Below, piece after piece: positions 51,938 through 60,203 of a DNA stretch of 64,000 nucleotides (position 1 is its first letter; each line of letters starts with the position of its first letter). The notes beneath the pieces were generated by a model. The model was not told where the DNA came from. It did not search any database and was given only the letters and a program-made list of their open reading frames with translations. Source of the DNA: Algoriphagus sp. A40 (GTDB taxonomy: Bacteria > Bacteroidota > Bacteroidia > Cytophagales > Cyclobacteriaceae). Where the stretch lies: contig NZ_MUNY01000072.1 in the NCBI RefSeq assembly GCF_002002735.1, forward strand, positions 248,001 to 312,000. Direction: 5' to 3'. Both the position numbers and the translations under genes were made by a program.

Positions 51938-52513
51938 TTAGAGTTCCTTCACAACCCGACAGGGATTCCCCAATGCTAAAGTATTATCCGGAATGTCTTT
52001 GGTCACTACCGAACCTGCCCCGATGGTTACATTATTTCCGATGGTCACGCCGGGAAGAATCACGGAATTGCCACCGATCCAGACATTGTCTCCGATCATG
52101 ACTGGCTTTGTCGAAGTTCGGTATCGGGTACTTCCACTCTCCTGAAAAATCCTGTCCGAGGCCTTCAATGGATGGACTGCTGTATAAATCTGCACATAGG
52201 GAGCGATCAACCCATTTTTCCCAATTCGGATCAGGTTGTCATCGAGAAACATGCAATTGGTGTTAACAAAGGTATTTTCACCGATTTCGATATTCACCCC
52301 ATAGTCGCAATAGAATGGCGATTCGATCCATACTCCCGGGTCTATTTTTCCTAAAAGACTTCGTAAAAGTTGATCTCGACTGGCACTATCTCTGGTGTCG
52401 CATGAGTTGAAAGCCAAATTCAAAGCTCTGGCGCGGTGATACATTTCCAAAAGTTCAGAATCCCGACTATCGTAGGATTCACCTGAAAGCATTTTTTCCC
52501 GCTCTGATTTCAT
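51938..52513 (-). CDS. Sugar O-acetyltransferase (LacA/Maa type)
   Basis: A 191-residue left-handed beta-helix acetyltransferase of the maltose/galactoside O-acetyltransferase group. The N-terminus MKSEREKMLSGESYDSRDSE is typical. Hexapeptide repeats run through PFYCDYGVNIEIGENTFVNT to IGDNVWIGGNSVILPGVTIG. The catalytic His is in YTAVHPLKA. It uses acetyl-CoA; the acceptor sugar is unknown. The ATG at 52513 is chosen over an in-frame TTG nine bases upstream. Confidence 0.93.
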   Translation of the reverse strand: MKSEREKMLSGESYDSRDSELLEMYHRARALNLAFNSCDTRDSASRDQLLRSLLGKIDPGVWIESPFYCDYGVNIEIGENTFVNTNCMFLDDNLIRIGKNGLIAPYVQIYTAVHPLKASDRIFQESGSTRYRTSTKPVMIGDNVWIGGNSVILPGVTIGNNVTIGAGSVVTKDIPDNTLALGNPCRVVKEL

Positions 52514-52853
52514 GAAAACCAACAGTTATGTTTTTTCTAAATGGATGAAAAAATATTGGAATTAGTTGGGATGAACCAAACCCAAGAGGATTTTAATTCT
52601 ATTCCACTGACAATTTTATCTTGAATCTAAATCAGCAATGTTAAGCCTGCTTACCTAAACTTGATTTCGAAAACAGCCAAAATCTTCCAGCATTAGACAT
52701 CTAGCATCCTCCATCCCACACAAAAACCAGCACACCACAGCACTGATTTTTGTCAGCAAATGGGGTTTTTTGAACCTATTGCCTAATATGTCTTTGGCAT
52801 ATGTTAAGCTTTTGAACTTACTTTAGACCTAAATCCCAATTGCTTTCTACCCC
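52514..52853. other. 340-base divergent intergenic region upstream of the ebo cluster
   Basis: No gene is seen here. It must hold promoters for the acetyltransferase gene (minus) and for eboA (plus). TTG at 52770-52772 and TGTCTTTG at 52789-52796 resemble the Bacteroidota -33 and -7 elements, but the spacer is only 16 bases and the -7 element has one mismatch, so this is a weak candidate. A 7-nt repeat array lies at 52689-52716. Confidence 0.5.
52689..52716. repeat. Array of four 7-nt units, consensus NNCATYN
   Basis: Four heptamers in exact phase, such as GACATCT and AGCATCC, each with CAT at positions 3-5. The array lies about 140 bases upstream of eboA. Confidence 0.6.
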
Positions 52854-53741
52854 ATGGATTCCCAGATAAACCTGATTGATTTCCTAACCTCCTTGCTGCA
52901 AAAGGATGCCGAGCCTAAGTCATTGGAATGGTTGAAATCTCAAACCGAAAAAATCCGGACGACTGGAGTACCTTCCCAGTTTTTCCTTGCATTTTCTCAA
53001 GCCTCCCGGTTTTTCAATAAAGAAGCAATGAATGTTTCTGATTTGGAAAAGTCACAAGCCGAAGCGTTGGTTTTGGGTTTTGAGCCTGCCATTTGGAATA
53101 GACTCCAGACAGCGAGAACAATCTTGATGCTGAGTTTTCCACAGGAAAAAGAAAAATGGTTTGCGGCGATCAACCAGCTTTTTGAAACGGGAGATATGTA
53201 TGAGCAACAGGCACTTTATGCTGCCCTTTCTCTGATGCCTTATCCTGAAGATTTGCTTCCCCGGGCCATAGATGGATGCCGGACCAATATGACTTTGATT
53301 TTCGATGCGATTGCGTTGAATAATCCATATCCTGCCAAGTATTTTCCCGAAGCCAATTGGAATCAAATGGTTTTGAAGTCAATATTTATGCAGCGCCCTC
53401 TGTATCGAATCCAAAAACTGGACGAACGCAGAAATCTGGCATTAGCGGATATTGCATCTGATTTTGCCCACGAAAGATGGGCTGCGGGTAGGTCTGTGAT
53501 GCCCGAATTGTGGAGGCTGGTGACGCCATTTATCAATGAAAAATTTCTGGGGGACCTGAAAAGAGTTGTCGAATCTGAAGACCAGATGGCGGTGGAAGCA
53601 GGGTTATTGGCCTTATATCAATGCAATTCTGAGGTAGCAAAACAACTCCTAAAGTCACGCTGTGAGGAAGTCATGGCGATCGAATACGGAGAAATCACCT
53701 GGGAAAAAATCGGAGCAGACTATCAGGAAAAACGAGTCTGA
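52854..53741 (+). CDS. eboA: EboA-like protein, first gene of the ebo cluster
   Basis: A 295-residue soluble protein with no signal peptide or known catalytic motif, rich in helices (FLAFSQASRFFNKEAMNVSD, YEQQALYAALSLMPYPEDLL). It matches the EboA type by position and length: it precedes, in order, a TatD-like hydrolase, a UbiA-like prenyltransferase, a dehydroquinate-synthase-like cyclase, a TIM-barrel protein and an alkaline-phosphatase-fold enzyme. EboA has no proven biochemical role. Identification rests mainly on the cluster. Confidence 0.82.
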   Translation: MDSQINLIDFLTSLLQKDAEPKSLEWLKSQTEKIRTTGVPSQFFLAFSQASRFFNKEAMNVSDLEKSQAEALVLGFEPAIWNRLQTARTILMLSFPQEKEKWFAAINQLFETGDMYEQQALYAALSLMPYPEDLLPRAIDGCRTNMTLIFDAIALNNPYPAKYFPEANWNQMVLKSIFMQRPLYRIQKLDERRNLALADIASDFAHERWAAGRSVMPELWRLVTPFINEKFLGDLKRVVESEDQMAVEAGLLALYQCNSEVAKQLLKSRCEEVMAIEYGEITWEKIGADYQEKRV

Positions 53742-53752
53742 TTCCTTTCCCA

Positions 53753-53787
53753 AATCTTAATTTTATATTCTTCATTCTTAATTTTGA
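53753..53787. repeat. Array of five 7-nt units, consensus ATTYTTA, just before eboB
   Basis: Five heptamers in exact phase, such as ATTCTTC and ATTCTTA, fill most of the 49-base gap between eboA and eboB and end 3 bases before the eboB ATG. The array therefore occupies the eboB ribosome-binding region. Confidence 0.65.
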
Positions 53788-53790
53788 ATC

Positions 53791-54702
53791 ATGGAAATGT
53801 ATATAGACCCACATATTCACCTGGTTTCACGGACCACGGACGATTATGAGGCGATGCGAAAAGCCGGAATCGTCGCAACCATCGAACCCGCATTTTGGTT
53901 GGGTCAGCCCAGAACTGAGGTTGGTTCCTTCAAAGATTACTTCAGCACCTTGGTAGGTTGGGAGCGTTTCCGCGCCAGCCAGTTTGGGATCGTTCATTAC
54001 TGCACTATGGGATTGAATTCCAAAGAGGCTAACAATGTGCCCCTAGCTGAACAAGTGATGGAGCTTTTGCCACTTTTTGCAGGAAAAGAAGGTGTCGTGG
54101 CCATCGGTGAAATCGGCTACGACGATCAGACTGAGGCCGAGGACCGCTTCTACCGGCTTCAGTTGGAGCTGGCCAAAGATGTCAATCTACCGGTACTTAT
54201 CCACACTCCTCATCGCGACAAAAAGAAAGGAACAACCCGATCTATGGATGTGGCCGATGAGCACGGAATGGATCCGGGCTGGGTTGTGGTGGATCATAAT
54301 AACGAAGAGACAGTGAAAGAAGTCCTGGACAGAGGATACTGGGCAGCTTTTACCATTTATCCACATACCAAAATGGGCTCTGAGCGAATGGTCGAGATTG
54401 TCAAACAGTATGGCCCTGAGCGTATAATTGTCAATTCCGCCGCAGATTGGGGGATTTCGGATCCCTTGGCAGTGCCAAAAACTGCTCATCTTATGCGAAA
54501 AATGGGAATTCCCGAAGAACATGTTCGTCTCACCACCTATCAAAACGCCCTGACGATCTTTGGGCTTAGTGGGCAGATGGATGAAAACGACTGGCTCAAA
54601 GCCCCCTCCATTGATCAAACCAAGAAATTGGGAGGAAACTCCGTATTGCGTGGAGGACAGGTTCCAAGAGTGGAAGGTCCTGCCGACCGTGTTGAAAACT
54701 AA
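53791..54702 (+). CDS. eboB: EboB, TatD-family metal-dependent hydrolase
   Basis: A 303-residue TIM-barrel hydrolase of the TatD/amidohydrolase type. Metal ligands appear in MYIDPHIHLVS (His-x-His), VVAIGEIGYDDQ (Glu), LPVLIHTPHRDK, GWVVVDHNNEETV and RIIVNSAADWG (Asp). TatD relatives are nucleases or phosphoesterases. In ebo clusters the substrate is unknown. It ends 3 bases before eboC. An in-frame ATG six bases further in is an alternative start. Confidence 0.88.
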   Translation: MEMYIDPHIHLVSRTTDDYEAMRKAGIVATIEPAFWLGQPRTEVGSFKDYFSTLVGWERFRASQFGIVHYCTMGLNSKEANNVPLAEQVMELLPLFAGKEGVVAIGEIGYDDQTEAEDRFYRLQLELAKDVNLPVLIHTPHRDKKKGTTRSMDVADEHGMDPGWVVVDHNNEETVKEVLDRGYWAAFTIYPHTKMGSERMVEIVKQYGPERIIVNSAADWGISDPLAVPKTAHLMRKMGIPEEHVRLTTYQNALTIFGLSGQMDENDWLKAPSIDQTKKLGGNSVLRGGQVPRVEGPADRVEN

Positions 54703-54705
54703 TAC

Positions 54706-55620
54706 ATGGCAAAACAAGGAATCTTCCCTTACCTTCAACTGACCCGCCCGGCAAATGTGATCACTGCGATTGCAGATATCTGGGCGGGTTTTGCTGTTGC
54801 CGGTGCTTGGGATTATATGGCGACGGATTATGTCTACGGGGACGGTGATTTTTGGTGGAATCTGCTGTGGCTTTCATTAAGTACAATCGGATTGTATGCA
54901 GGTGGAGTAGCGTTCAATGACATTGCTGATGCCGAGTTGGATGCTTTAGAAAGGCCGGAAAGACCGATTCCCAGTGGAAGGGCGTCCAAATCCTATGCGA
55001 CTTTAATGTCATTAGCCCTATTGGTTTTGGGTGTAGTTGCTGCCAGTCAAGTCAGTTGGCTTTCTGCTGGGATTGCTTTTGGGGTGGCGGTTTTTGCGGT
55101 TGGATATGATTACTGGGGAAAGCATCAGCGGATTCTGGGTCCGATCAATATGGGACTTTGCCGTTCTGGAAATTTGCTTTTGGGAATCAGTGTCGCTCCA
55201 GAAGTATTGGAAAAGATCTGGCCTGTTGCATTGATCCCATTGATTTATGTTTCGGCTATTACCATGATCAGTCGGGGCGAAGTTCATGGTAAAAACCGAA
55301 ATGCTTTGTATTTCGGAGGAGTGATGTACGGATCAATATTCCTGGTCATTTTCGCGATGGCCTATATCCAAAGCCCCGGATACCTTCAGGTTTTGCCGTT
55401 TTTGGCATTGCTGGCCTATATGATTTTCCCACCTTTGTTTAAGGCAATCAAAACTCAGGAACCTAAATTCATCGGAAAATCAGTGAAAGCTGCCGTAATT
55501 TCCCTGATTATTGTCAATGCTTCCATTGCTGCCGCATTTTCAGGCTGGCCCGTTGGAATCATCGTTTTGCTGCTTCTTCCCATTTCCCTTTGGTTAGCCA
55601 AAAAATTTGCCGTAACCTGA
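54706..55620 (+). CDS. eboC: EboC, UbiA-family membrane prenyltransferase
   Basis: A 304-residue UbiA-superfamily enzyme with about eight or nine membrane helices. The first Asp-rich motif is NDIADAELDALERPERPIPS. A second polar region is VGYDYWGKHQRILGPINMGL, where one Asp is kept. UbiA enzymes attach polyprenyl chains to aromatic or sugar-like acceptors in the membrane. In ebo clusters the product is undefined, but a lipid-linked intermediate is plausible. It starts 3 bases after eboB. Confidence 0.9.
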   Translation: MAKQGIFPYLQLTRPANVITAIADIWAGFAVAGAWDYMATDYVYGDGDFWWNLLWLSLSTIGLYAGGVAFNDIADAELDALERPERPIPSGRASKSYATLMSLALLVLGVVAASQVSWLSAGIAFGVAVFAVGYDYWGKHQRILGPINMGLCRSGNLLLGISVAPEVLEKIWPVALIPLIYVSAITMISRGEVHGKNRNALYFGGVMYGSIFLVIFAMAYIQSPGYLQVLPFLALLAYMIFPPLFKAIKTQEPKFIGKSVKAAVISLIIVNASIAAAFSGWPVGIIVLLLLPISLWLAKKFAVT

Positions 55621-55695
55621 GCGAAAATTAAACTTAATCTCCGCTGAAATTGTCTTTAAGGCGGTAATTGCCCGAATAACCTATTGCCGATACCA

Positions 55696-56850
55696 ATGAA
55701 TACGATTCTCGAACAGACCTTTTCAGTTCCTTTCCGATACCCGGTGTGTTTCACGGAGGATCTTTTTGATCCCAAAAATGCAATTTTGGTCGATGTCCTT
55801 CGGGGAGAGCGTGTTCCCAAAGTCCTTTTTGTGATCGACAGCGGTGTGGCTGATACCCATCCTGAGCTGATTCAGCAAATAAAAACTTACTCCCAAACGT
55901 ACGAGGAAGTTTTCACTCTTGCTGTAGAACCCATGATTGTGATTGGGGGTGAAGCCTGCAAGAATGACGAGAAGTTTTACCAAAAAATTGTTGAAGCCAC
56001 GCATTTGTATGGCATAGACCGGCATTCTTACATTGCCGTGATCGGTGGAGGAGCGGTGTTGGATATGGTAGGATTTGCGGCAGCTATTTCCCATCGGGGC
56101 ATTCGGCTGATCCGGATACCTACTACTGTACTTTCTCAAAACGATTCTGCTGTTGGAGTAAAAAACAGCATCAATGCATTCGGAAAAAAGAACTTCCTTG
56201 GCACTTTCACTCCGCCCAATGCGGTTTTAAACGATTTCAATTTCCTGAAAACGCTGGATGACCGTGATTGGAGAGCAGGAATTTCGGAAGCGATAAAAGT
56301 GGCTCTAATCAAGGATTTGAGCTTTTTTGAATGGTTGGAAGCAAATGCAGAAGGCCTTGCAAAACGGGAAATGGCGCCGATGAAGGAACACATCATCCGC
56401 AGTGCGCAAATGCACATGGACCACATTGCCGGCAAAGACCCGTTCGAGTTTGGTTCTTCCCGGCCATTGGATTTTGGACATTGGGCTGCGCATAAGCTGG
56501 AAAAGCTGAGTGATTTCCGAGTCCGTCATGGAGAAGCAGTGGCGATCGGGATTGCATTGGATTCTACCTATTCCTTTGTCCAGGGGAGAATTTCAGAAGT
56601 AGAACTTAACCGGATCATCAGACTGATGAAAACTCTTGGCTTTGAACTTTTTGCTCCCGAACTTCATGGGGAAAATCTGATTCAGGGACTGAAGGAATTT
56701 CAGGAACATTTGGGAGGTCAATTGACGATCATGCTTTTGGAAAAACTTGGGAAAGGTATCGAAGTCCACGAAATGGATGAGGAATTAATCCACCGATCAG
56801 TAGATTTGCTAAAATCATATCAGGAAAAATCCGACTTGATAACCTCCTGA
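55696..56850 (+). CDS. eboD: EboD, dehydroquinate-synthase-like sugar phosphate cyclase
   Basis: A 384-residue member of the sugar phosphate cyclase superfamily. NAD-binding and active-site blocks are IAVIGGGAVLDMVGFAAAIS, RIPTTVLSQNDSAVGVKNSI and WRAGISEAIKVALI; metal ligands are Glu in SEAIK, His in GHWAAHKLE and His in RVRHGEAVAIG. It probably makes a cyclic polyol from a sugar phosphate, the likely core of the ebo product. ATG 55696 is preferred to an in-frame TTG 12 bases upstream. Confidence 0.9.
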   Translation: MNTILEQTFSVPFRYPVCFTEDLFDPKNAILVDVLRGERVPKVLFVIDSGVADTHPELIQQIKTYSQTYEEVFTLAVEPMIVIGGEACKNDEKFYQKIVEATHLYGIDRHSYIAVIGGGAVLDMVGFAAAISHRGIRLIRIPTTVLSQNDSAVGVKNSINAFGKKNFLGTFTPPNAVLNDFNFLKTLDDRDWRAGISEAIKVALIKDLSFFEWLEANAEGLAKREMAPMKEHIIRSAQMHMDHIAGKDPFEFGSSRPLDFGHWAAHKLEKLSDFRVRHGEAVAIGIALDSTYSFVQGRISEVELNRIIRLMKTLGFELFAPELHGENLIQGLKEFQEHLGGQLTIMLLEKLGKGIEVHEMDEELIHRSVDLLKSYQEKSDLITS

Positions 56851-56868
56851 TTTTTTTAATTTCAACCT

Positions 56869-58080
56869 ATGGAAATCAAGGGCTTTCATCTTAGCTACTG
56901 CAGCAACATACATGCCGGCGAAAGCTGGGACTCGACTTTTCAAAATCTCAAGATTTACATCCCTGAAGTGCGGCAGCGATTGAAAGCCGAAGGTCCTTTT
57001 GGAATTGGTCTGCGGCTTTCCAATGAAGCCTCCTTGGTTTTGGAAAAACCAGAGAAACTCAAGGAATTTCAGGTTTGGCTGCGTAAGGTTAACGCTTATG
57101 TTTTTACCCTTAACTGCTTTCCTTTTGGTGATTTTCACCGGCAGGTTGTCAAGGAAAAAGTCCATTCTCCCGATTGGACGACCCCAGAGCGAAAAAATTA
57201 TACCATTCGGTCTTTTCAGATTTTGTCTCACTTATTGCCTCCGGGAATGCAGGGAGGGATTTCCACCTCTCCTATTTCGTACAGACATTGGTTTACCTCA
57301 GACGAGGAAAAGGATTCTTGCATGGAAAATGCGACTTACCACCTATTGGAGGTTGTCGAAGAGTTGGTTAATATCCACCGGAAAACCGGAAAGCTTTTGC
57401 ATCTCGATATCGAGCCAGAGCCGGATGGGATTTTGGAAAATTCTGATGAACTGGTCTGGCTGTTTTCCCATTGGCTGCTTCCAAAAGGGAAACCATGGTT
57501 AGCTCAAAAATTGGAAATTTCAGAAGAAGAAGCAGAAGAACTGATAAAAACTCACATTCAGGTTTGCTATGACATCTGTCATTTTGCAATCGTCTATGAA
57601 GAACCGGCTAAGACATTTGCCAAATTTGAAGCTGCGGGAATAAGGATTGGGAAAATCCAGATCTCAGCTGCCTTGAAACTTATGATTCCGGATACCGCCA
57701 ATGGGAAATTCAGTTTGGGCAAAAAGCTCGAGGCTTTTGTAGAGACCACCTACCTGCATCAAGTCGTTGGCAGAAGCGGCACAGGAAATCTAAAATCTTA
57801 TCCTGATTTGCCACAGGCCTTGGAAATTTTACCCAAAACCAAGGAATTGGAATGGAGAATTCATTTCCATGTTCCGGTTTTCCTGGAAAATTATGGTTCT
57901 TTCTCATCCACCCAGGAAACAATTTCAATTGTACTCAAAGAAATTTTATCCAACCCGGAAATCACCCAACATCTGGAAGTGGAGACATATACCTGGGAAG
58001 TTTTACCTGAGGATACCCGCCTGAGTTTAGGAGAATCCATTGCAAGGGAATTGGCTTGGGTGATTGAAGGGTTGAAATAG
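56869..58080 (+). CDS. eboE: EboE, TIM-barrel (xylose-isomerase-like) protein
   Basis: A 403-residue soluble protein with a sugar-isomerase-like barrel. It begins MEIKGFHLSYCSNIHAGESW; likely metal ligands are in LHLDIEPEPDG, VCYDICHFAIVYEEP, and the late WRIHFHVPVFLENYGSFSST. The family is annotated as a metabolite traffic protein, after its proposed part in moving a precursor to the periplasm. No signal peptide is present. It starts 18 bases after eboD. Confidence 0.88.
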   Translation: MEIKGFHLSYCSNIHAGESWDSTFQNLKIYIPEVRQRLKAEGPFGIGLRLSNEASLVLEKPEKLKEFQVWLRKVNAYVFTLNCFPFGDFHRQVVKEKVHSPDWTTPERKNYTIRSFQILSHLLPPGMQGGISTSPISYRHWFTSDEEKDSCMENATYHLLEVVEELVNIHRKTGKLLHLDIEPEPDGILENSDELVWLFSHWLLPKGKPWLAQKLEISEEEAEELIKTHIQVCYDICHFAIVYEEPAKTFAKFEAAGIRIGKIQISAALKLMIPDTANGKFSLGKKLEAFVETTYLHQVVGRSGTGNLKSYPDLPQALEILPKTKELEWRIHFHVPVFLENYGSFSSTQETISIVLKEILSNPEITQHLEVETYTWEVLPEDTRLSLGESIARELAWVIEGLK

Positions 58081-58112
58081 GAGTTAGAAATACCTTGAGT
58101 TAGAGAAACCTT
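58081..58112. repeat. 16-bp tandem duplication just after eboE
   Basis: GAGTTAGAAATACCTT is followed directly by a copy with two changed bases. It begins at the first base after the eboE stop codon. Confidence 0.8.
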
Positions 58113-58113
58113 G

Positions 58114-58138
58114 AAATGGAAAGGATTGCTTTCCATTT
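58114..58138 (+). terminator. 10-bp hairpin after eboE
   Basis: AAATGGAAAG, GATTG, CTTTCCATTT is a perfect stem. An A run follows on the plus strand, so termination of eboE is weak at best, while the reverse orientation would have the T run. It may attenuate transcription into eboF. Confidence 0.55.
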
Positions 58139-58146
58139 ATAAAAAA

Positions 58147-58180
58147 AAATCCCCCTAGCCCCCTTGAGATGGGGGAATTT
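58147..58180. repeat. C-rich/G-rich inverted repeat between eboE and eboF
   Basis: AAATCCCCC and GGGGGAATTT form the arms around a C-rich centre (TAGCCCCCTTGAGAT). This sequence type is a common intergenic palindrome in Bacteroidota and cyanobacterial genomes. It lies in the 174-base gap before eboF. Confidence 0.65.
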
Positions 58181-58254
58181 GCATCTGCCAGAAAATAAGT
58201 TTTATCTCCAATTTGAGCTATGCAAATTTTGGGAGATTGGAGATTAAAAAAATC

Positions 58255-59625
58255 ATGAAGAAAACAGTTGTCCTAGATATCGTTGCATTATCTCCAAGGG
58301 TGATCGGTGAGCATACGCCTTTTTTGAAAAACTGGATCGCTTCCAAGAATCAAACTGTGGTTGAACCCGTACTTCCTGCAGTCACTTGTTCGGCCCAATC
58401 CGTTTACCTAACCGGAAAATGGCCATCCGAAAACGGCATCGTCGGCAACGGCTGGTATTTTGATGACGAATGCGAAATCAAATTCTGGAGGCAATCCAAC
58501 AAACTGGTTCAGGCAGAAAAAGTCTGGGAGGTCCTTCGTCGTGAAAACCCGGGATTTACAGTAGCTAATATGTTTTGGTGGTACAACATGTACTCCAGCG
58601 TGGATTATGCAGTGACCCCGCGACCCCTTTACCTGCAGGATGGAAGGAAGATGCCAGACTGCCATTCTCAGCCGATGGAATTGCGTGATAGATTGCAAAT
58701 TGAACTGGGCCAGTTTCCGCTCTTTTCTTTCTGGGGTCCAAATACTACGATCGAGTCCAGCCGCTGGATCGCCGAGGCTGCCAAAAAGGTAGATCAGTGG
58801 CATAACCCGACCCTGAACCTAATCTACATCCCGCATCTGGATTATGGCTTGCAGAAGTATGGGATTGATTTTGAAAAGATCGGCAAGGACCTTCGGGAGG
58901 TGGATGATCTGGCCAAAGACCTGATAACCTACTTTGAAAACCAGGGCACCCAGGTCCTGCTACTGTCCGAGTATGGAATCACCTCCGTTAGCAAGCCTGT
59001 TCACCTCAACCGGATTTTCAGGGAAAAAGGATGGATTCAGGTAAAGGATGAATTGGGCAAAGAGACACTGGATGCGGGGACGTCTGCTGCTTTTGCAATA
59101 GCGGACCACCAGGTGGCCCATGTTCATGTCAACGACAAATCTAAGCTGGCCGAAGTAAAAGCACTGCTAGAAAAAACTCCGGGTGTGGAGAAAGTACTGA
59201 ATGAAACAGGCAAAAAATCAAACCATATTGACCACCCTCGGGCTGGAGATTTGGTGGTCATAGCCGATGCAGATTCCTGGTTTACCTACTATTTCTGGTT
59301 GGATGACGCTAAGGCGCCAGACTATGCGAGATGTGTGGATATCCACCGCAAGCCGGGTTATGATCCGGTGGAATTGGTCCTGGATCCGAAGATCAAGTTT
59401 CCATTGCTCACTGTTGGCTCCAAAGTTTTGAAGAAAAAGCTGGGATTTCGCTACCTGATGGATGTGATCCCACTGGATGCAACTTTGGTGAAAGGGGCCC
59501 ATGGCCGAATTCCTGAATCTGATCTGGATAAACCTCTTTTTGTCTCAGAATCTGGTTTAAATTCAAAAGAAAAAATTCAGCCAACCGAAGTTTTTGAATT
59601 AATCCGCAAAGCAGCACTAGGTTAA
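58255..59625 (+). CDS. eboF: EboF, alkaline-phosphatase-fold phosphodiesterase/pyrophosphatase
   Basis: A 456-residue member of the nucleotide pyrophosphatase/phosphodiesterase group. The nucleophile region is PAVTCSAQSVYLTGKWPSEN (candidate Thr44), then IVGNGWYFDD. Later metal ligands are in IYIPHLDYGLQKYG, LLSEYGITSV and KGAHGRIPESD. It lacks a clear signal peptide. It should cleave a phosphodiester or pyrophosphate bond in an ebo intermediate. ATG 58255 is chosen over an in-frame TTG upstream. Its stop codon overlaps that of the convergent HD gene in TTAA. Confidence 0.88.
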   Translation: MKKTVVLDIVALSPRVIGEHTPFLKNWIASKNQTVVEPVLPAVTCSAQSVYLTGKWPSENGIVGNGWYFDDECEIKFWRQSNKLVQAEKVWEVLRRENPGFTVANMFWWYNMYSSVDYAVTPRPLYLQDGRKMPDCHSQPMELRDRLQIELGQFPLFSFWGPNTTIESSRWIAEAAKKVDQWHNPTLNLIYIPHLDYGLQKYGIDFEKIGKDLREVDDLAKDLITYFENQGTQVLLLSEYGITSVSKPVHLNRIFREKGWIQVKDELGKETLDAGTSAAFAIADHQVAHVHVNDKSKLAEVKALLEKTPGVEKVLNETGKKSNHIDHPRAGDLVVIADADSWFTYYFWLDDAKAPDYARCVDIHRKPGYDPVELVLDPKIKFPLLTVGSKVLKKKLGFRYLMDVIPLDATLVKGAHGRIPESDLDKPLFVSESGLNSKEKIQPTEVFELIRKAALG

Positions 59626-60203
59626 ACCAATCCCAGCCTCTTCTTCACCAGAAGCAGGTTTTCCTGCTTTTTGGGTTCCCTGTTTTTCTGGCAATATTCG
59701 GTGTGAAAGTGGTGCTTTTGCATAAAGACCAACTGCAATTCGTCCCAGGCCTGTTCTGTAAAATCCGGGTTGAAATGCTTCAATTCCTCAAAAAGTGTTT
59801 TGCCTATTTTTTCAAAAAGATCTGTACCCAAGTATTCCAAATCGGCATCTGCGATGATATTTTCCAGAAGTGTGGTAGGGCTTTGGGGAATCTTTGTAGC
59901 CATGATCATCCCATAGATTTTCTTTAGTTCCTGCGAAGAACAATCCATTGAAAGATAGCTTTCGGCGATTTTACACCCTTTTTCCTCATGATCTTTTGGG
60001 TTGTCGATAAAGCCGGTATCATGAAAAAGGGCTGCAAGCTTCAAGAGATGAAGATCCTCCTCGGCCACATGAGATTCCCTCGCCAAAAAAATCACCTGGT
60101 CCAAGACGTAGGCGGTATGTCCTAGGTTGTGGTAGGTTAGGTGCTGGGGCAATTTTGCCAGAATGTCCCGATAAACCAAATGTTGTATTTCTTCAAATAC
60201 CAT
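59622..60203 (-). CDS. HD-domain phosphohydrolase
   Basis: A 193-residue HD-superfamily protein. Metal ligands are seen in YHNLGHTAYVLDQ (His), LLKLAALFHDTGF (His-Asp) and KDHEEKGCKIAESYL (His). Relatives hydrolyse nucleotides or cyclic dinucleotides. The substrate is unknown. It overlaps the stop of the YitT-like gene by one base at its own start and is convergent with eboF with overlapping stop codons. Confidence 0.88.
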   Translation of the reverse strand: MVFEEIQHLVYRDILAKLPQHLTYHNLGHTAYVLDQVIFLARESHVAEEDLHLLKLAALFHDTGFIDNPKDHEEKGCKIAESYLSMDCSSQELKKIYGMIMATKIPQSPTTLLENIIADADLEYLGTDLFEKIGKTLFEELKHFNPDFTEQAWDELQLVFMQKHHFHTEYCQKNREPKKQENLLLVKKRLGLV

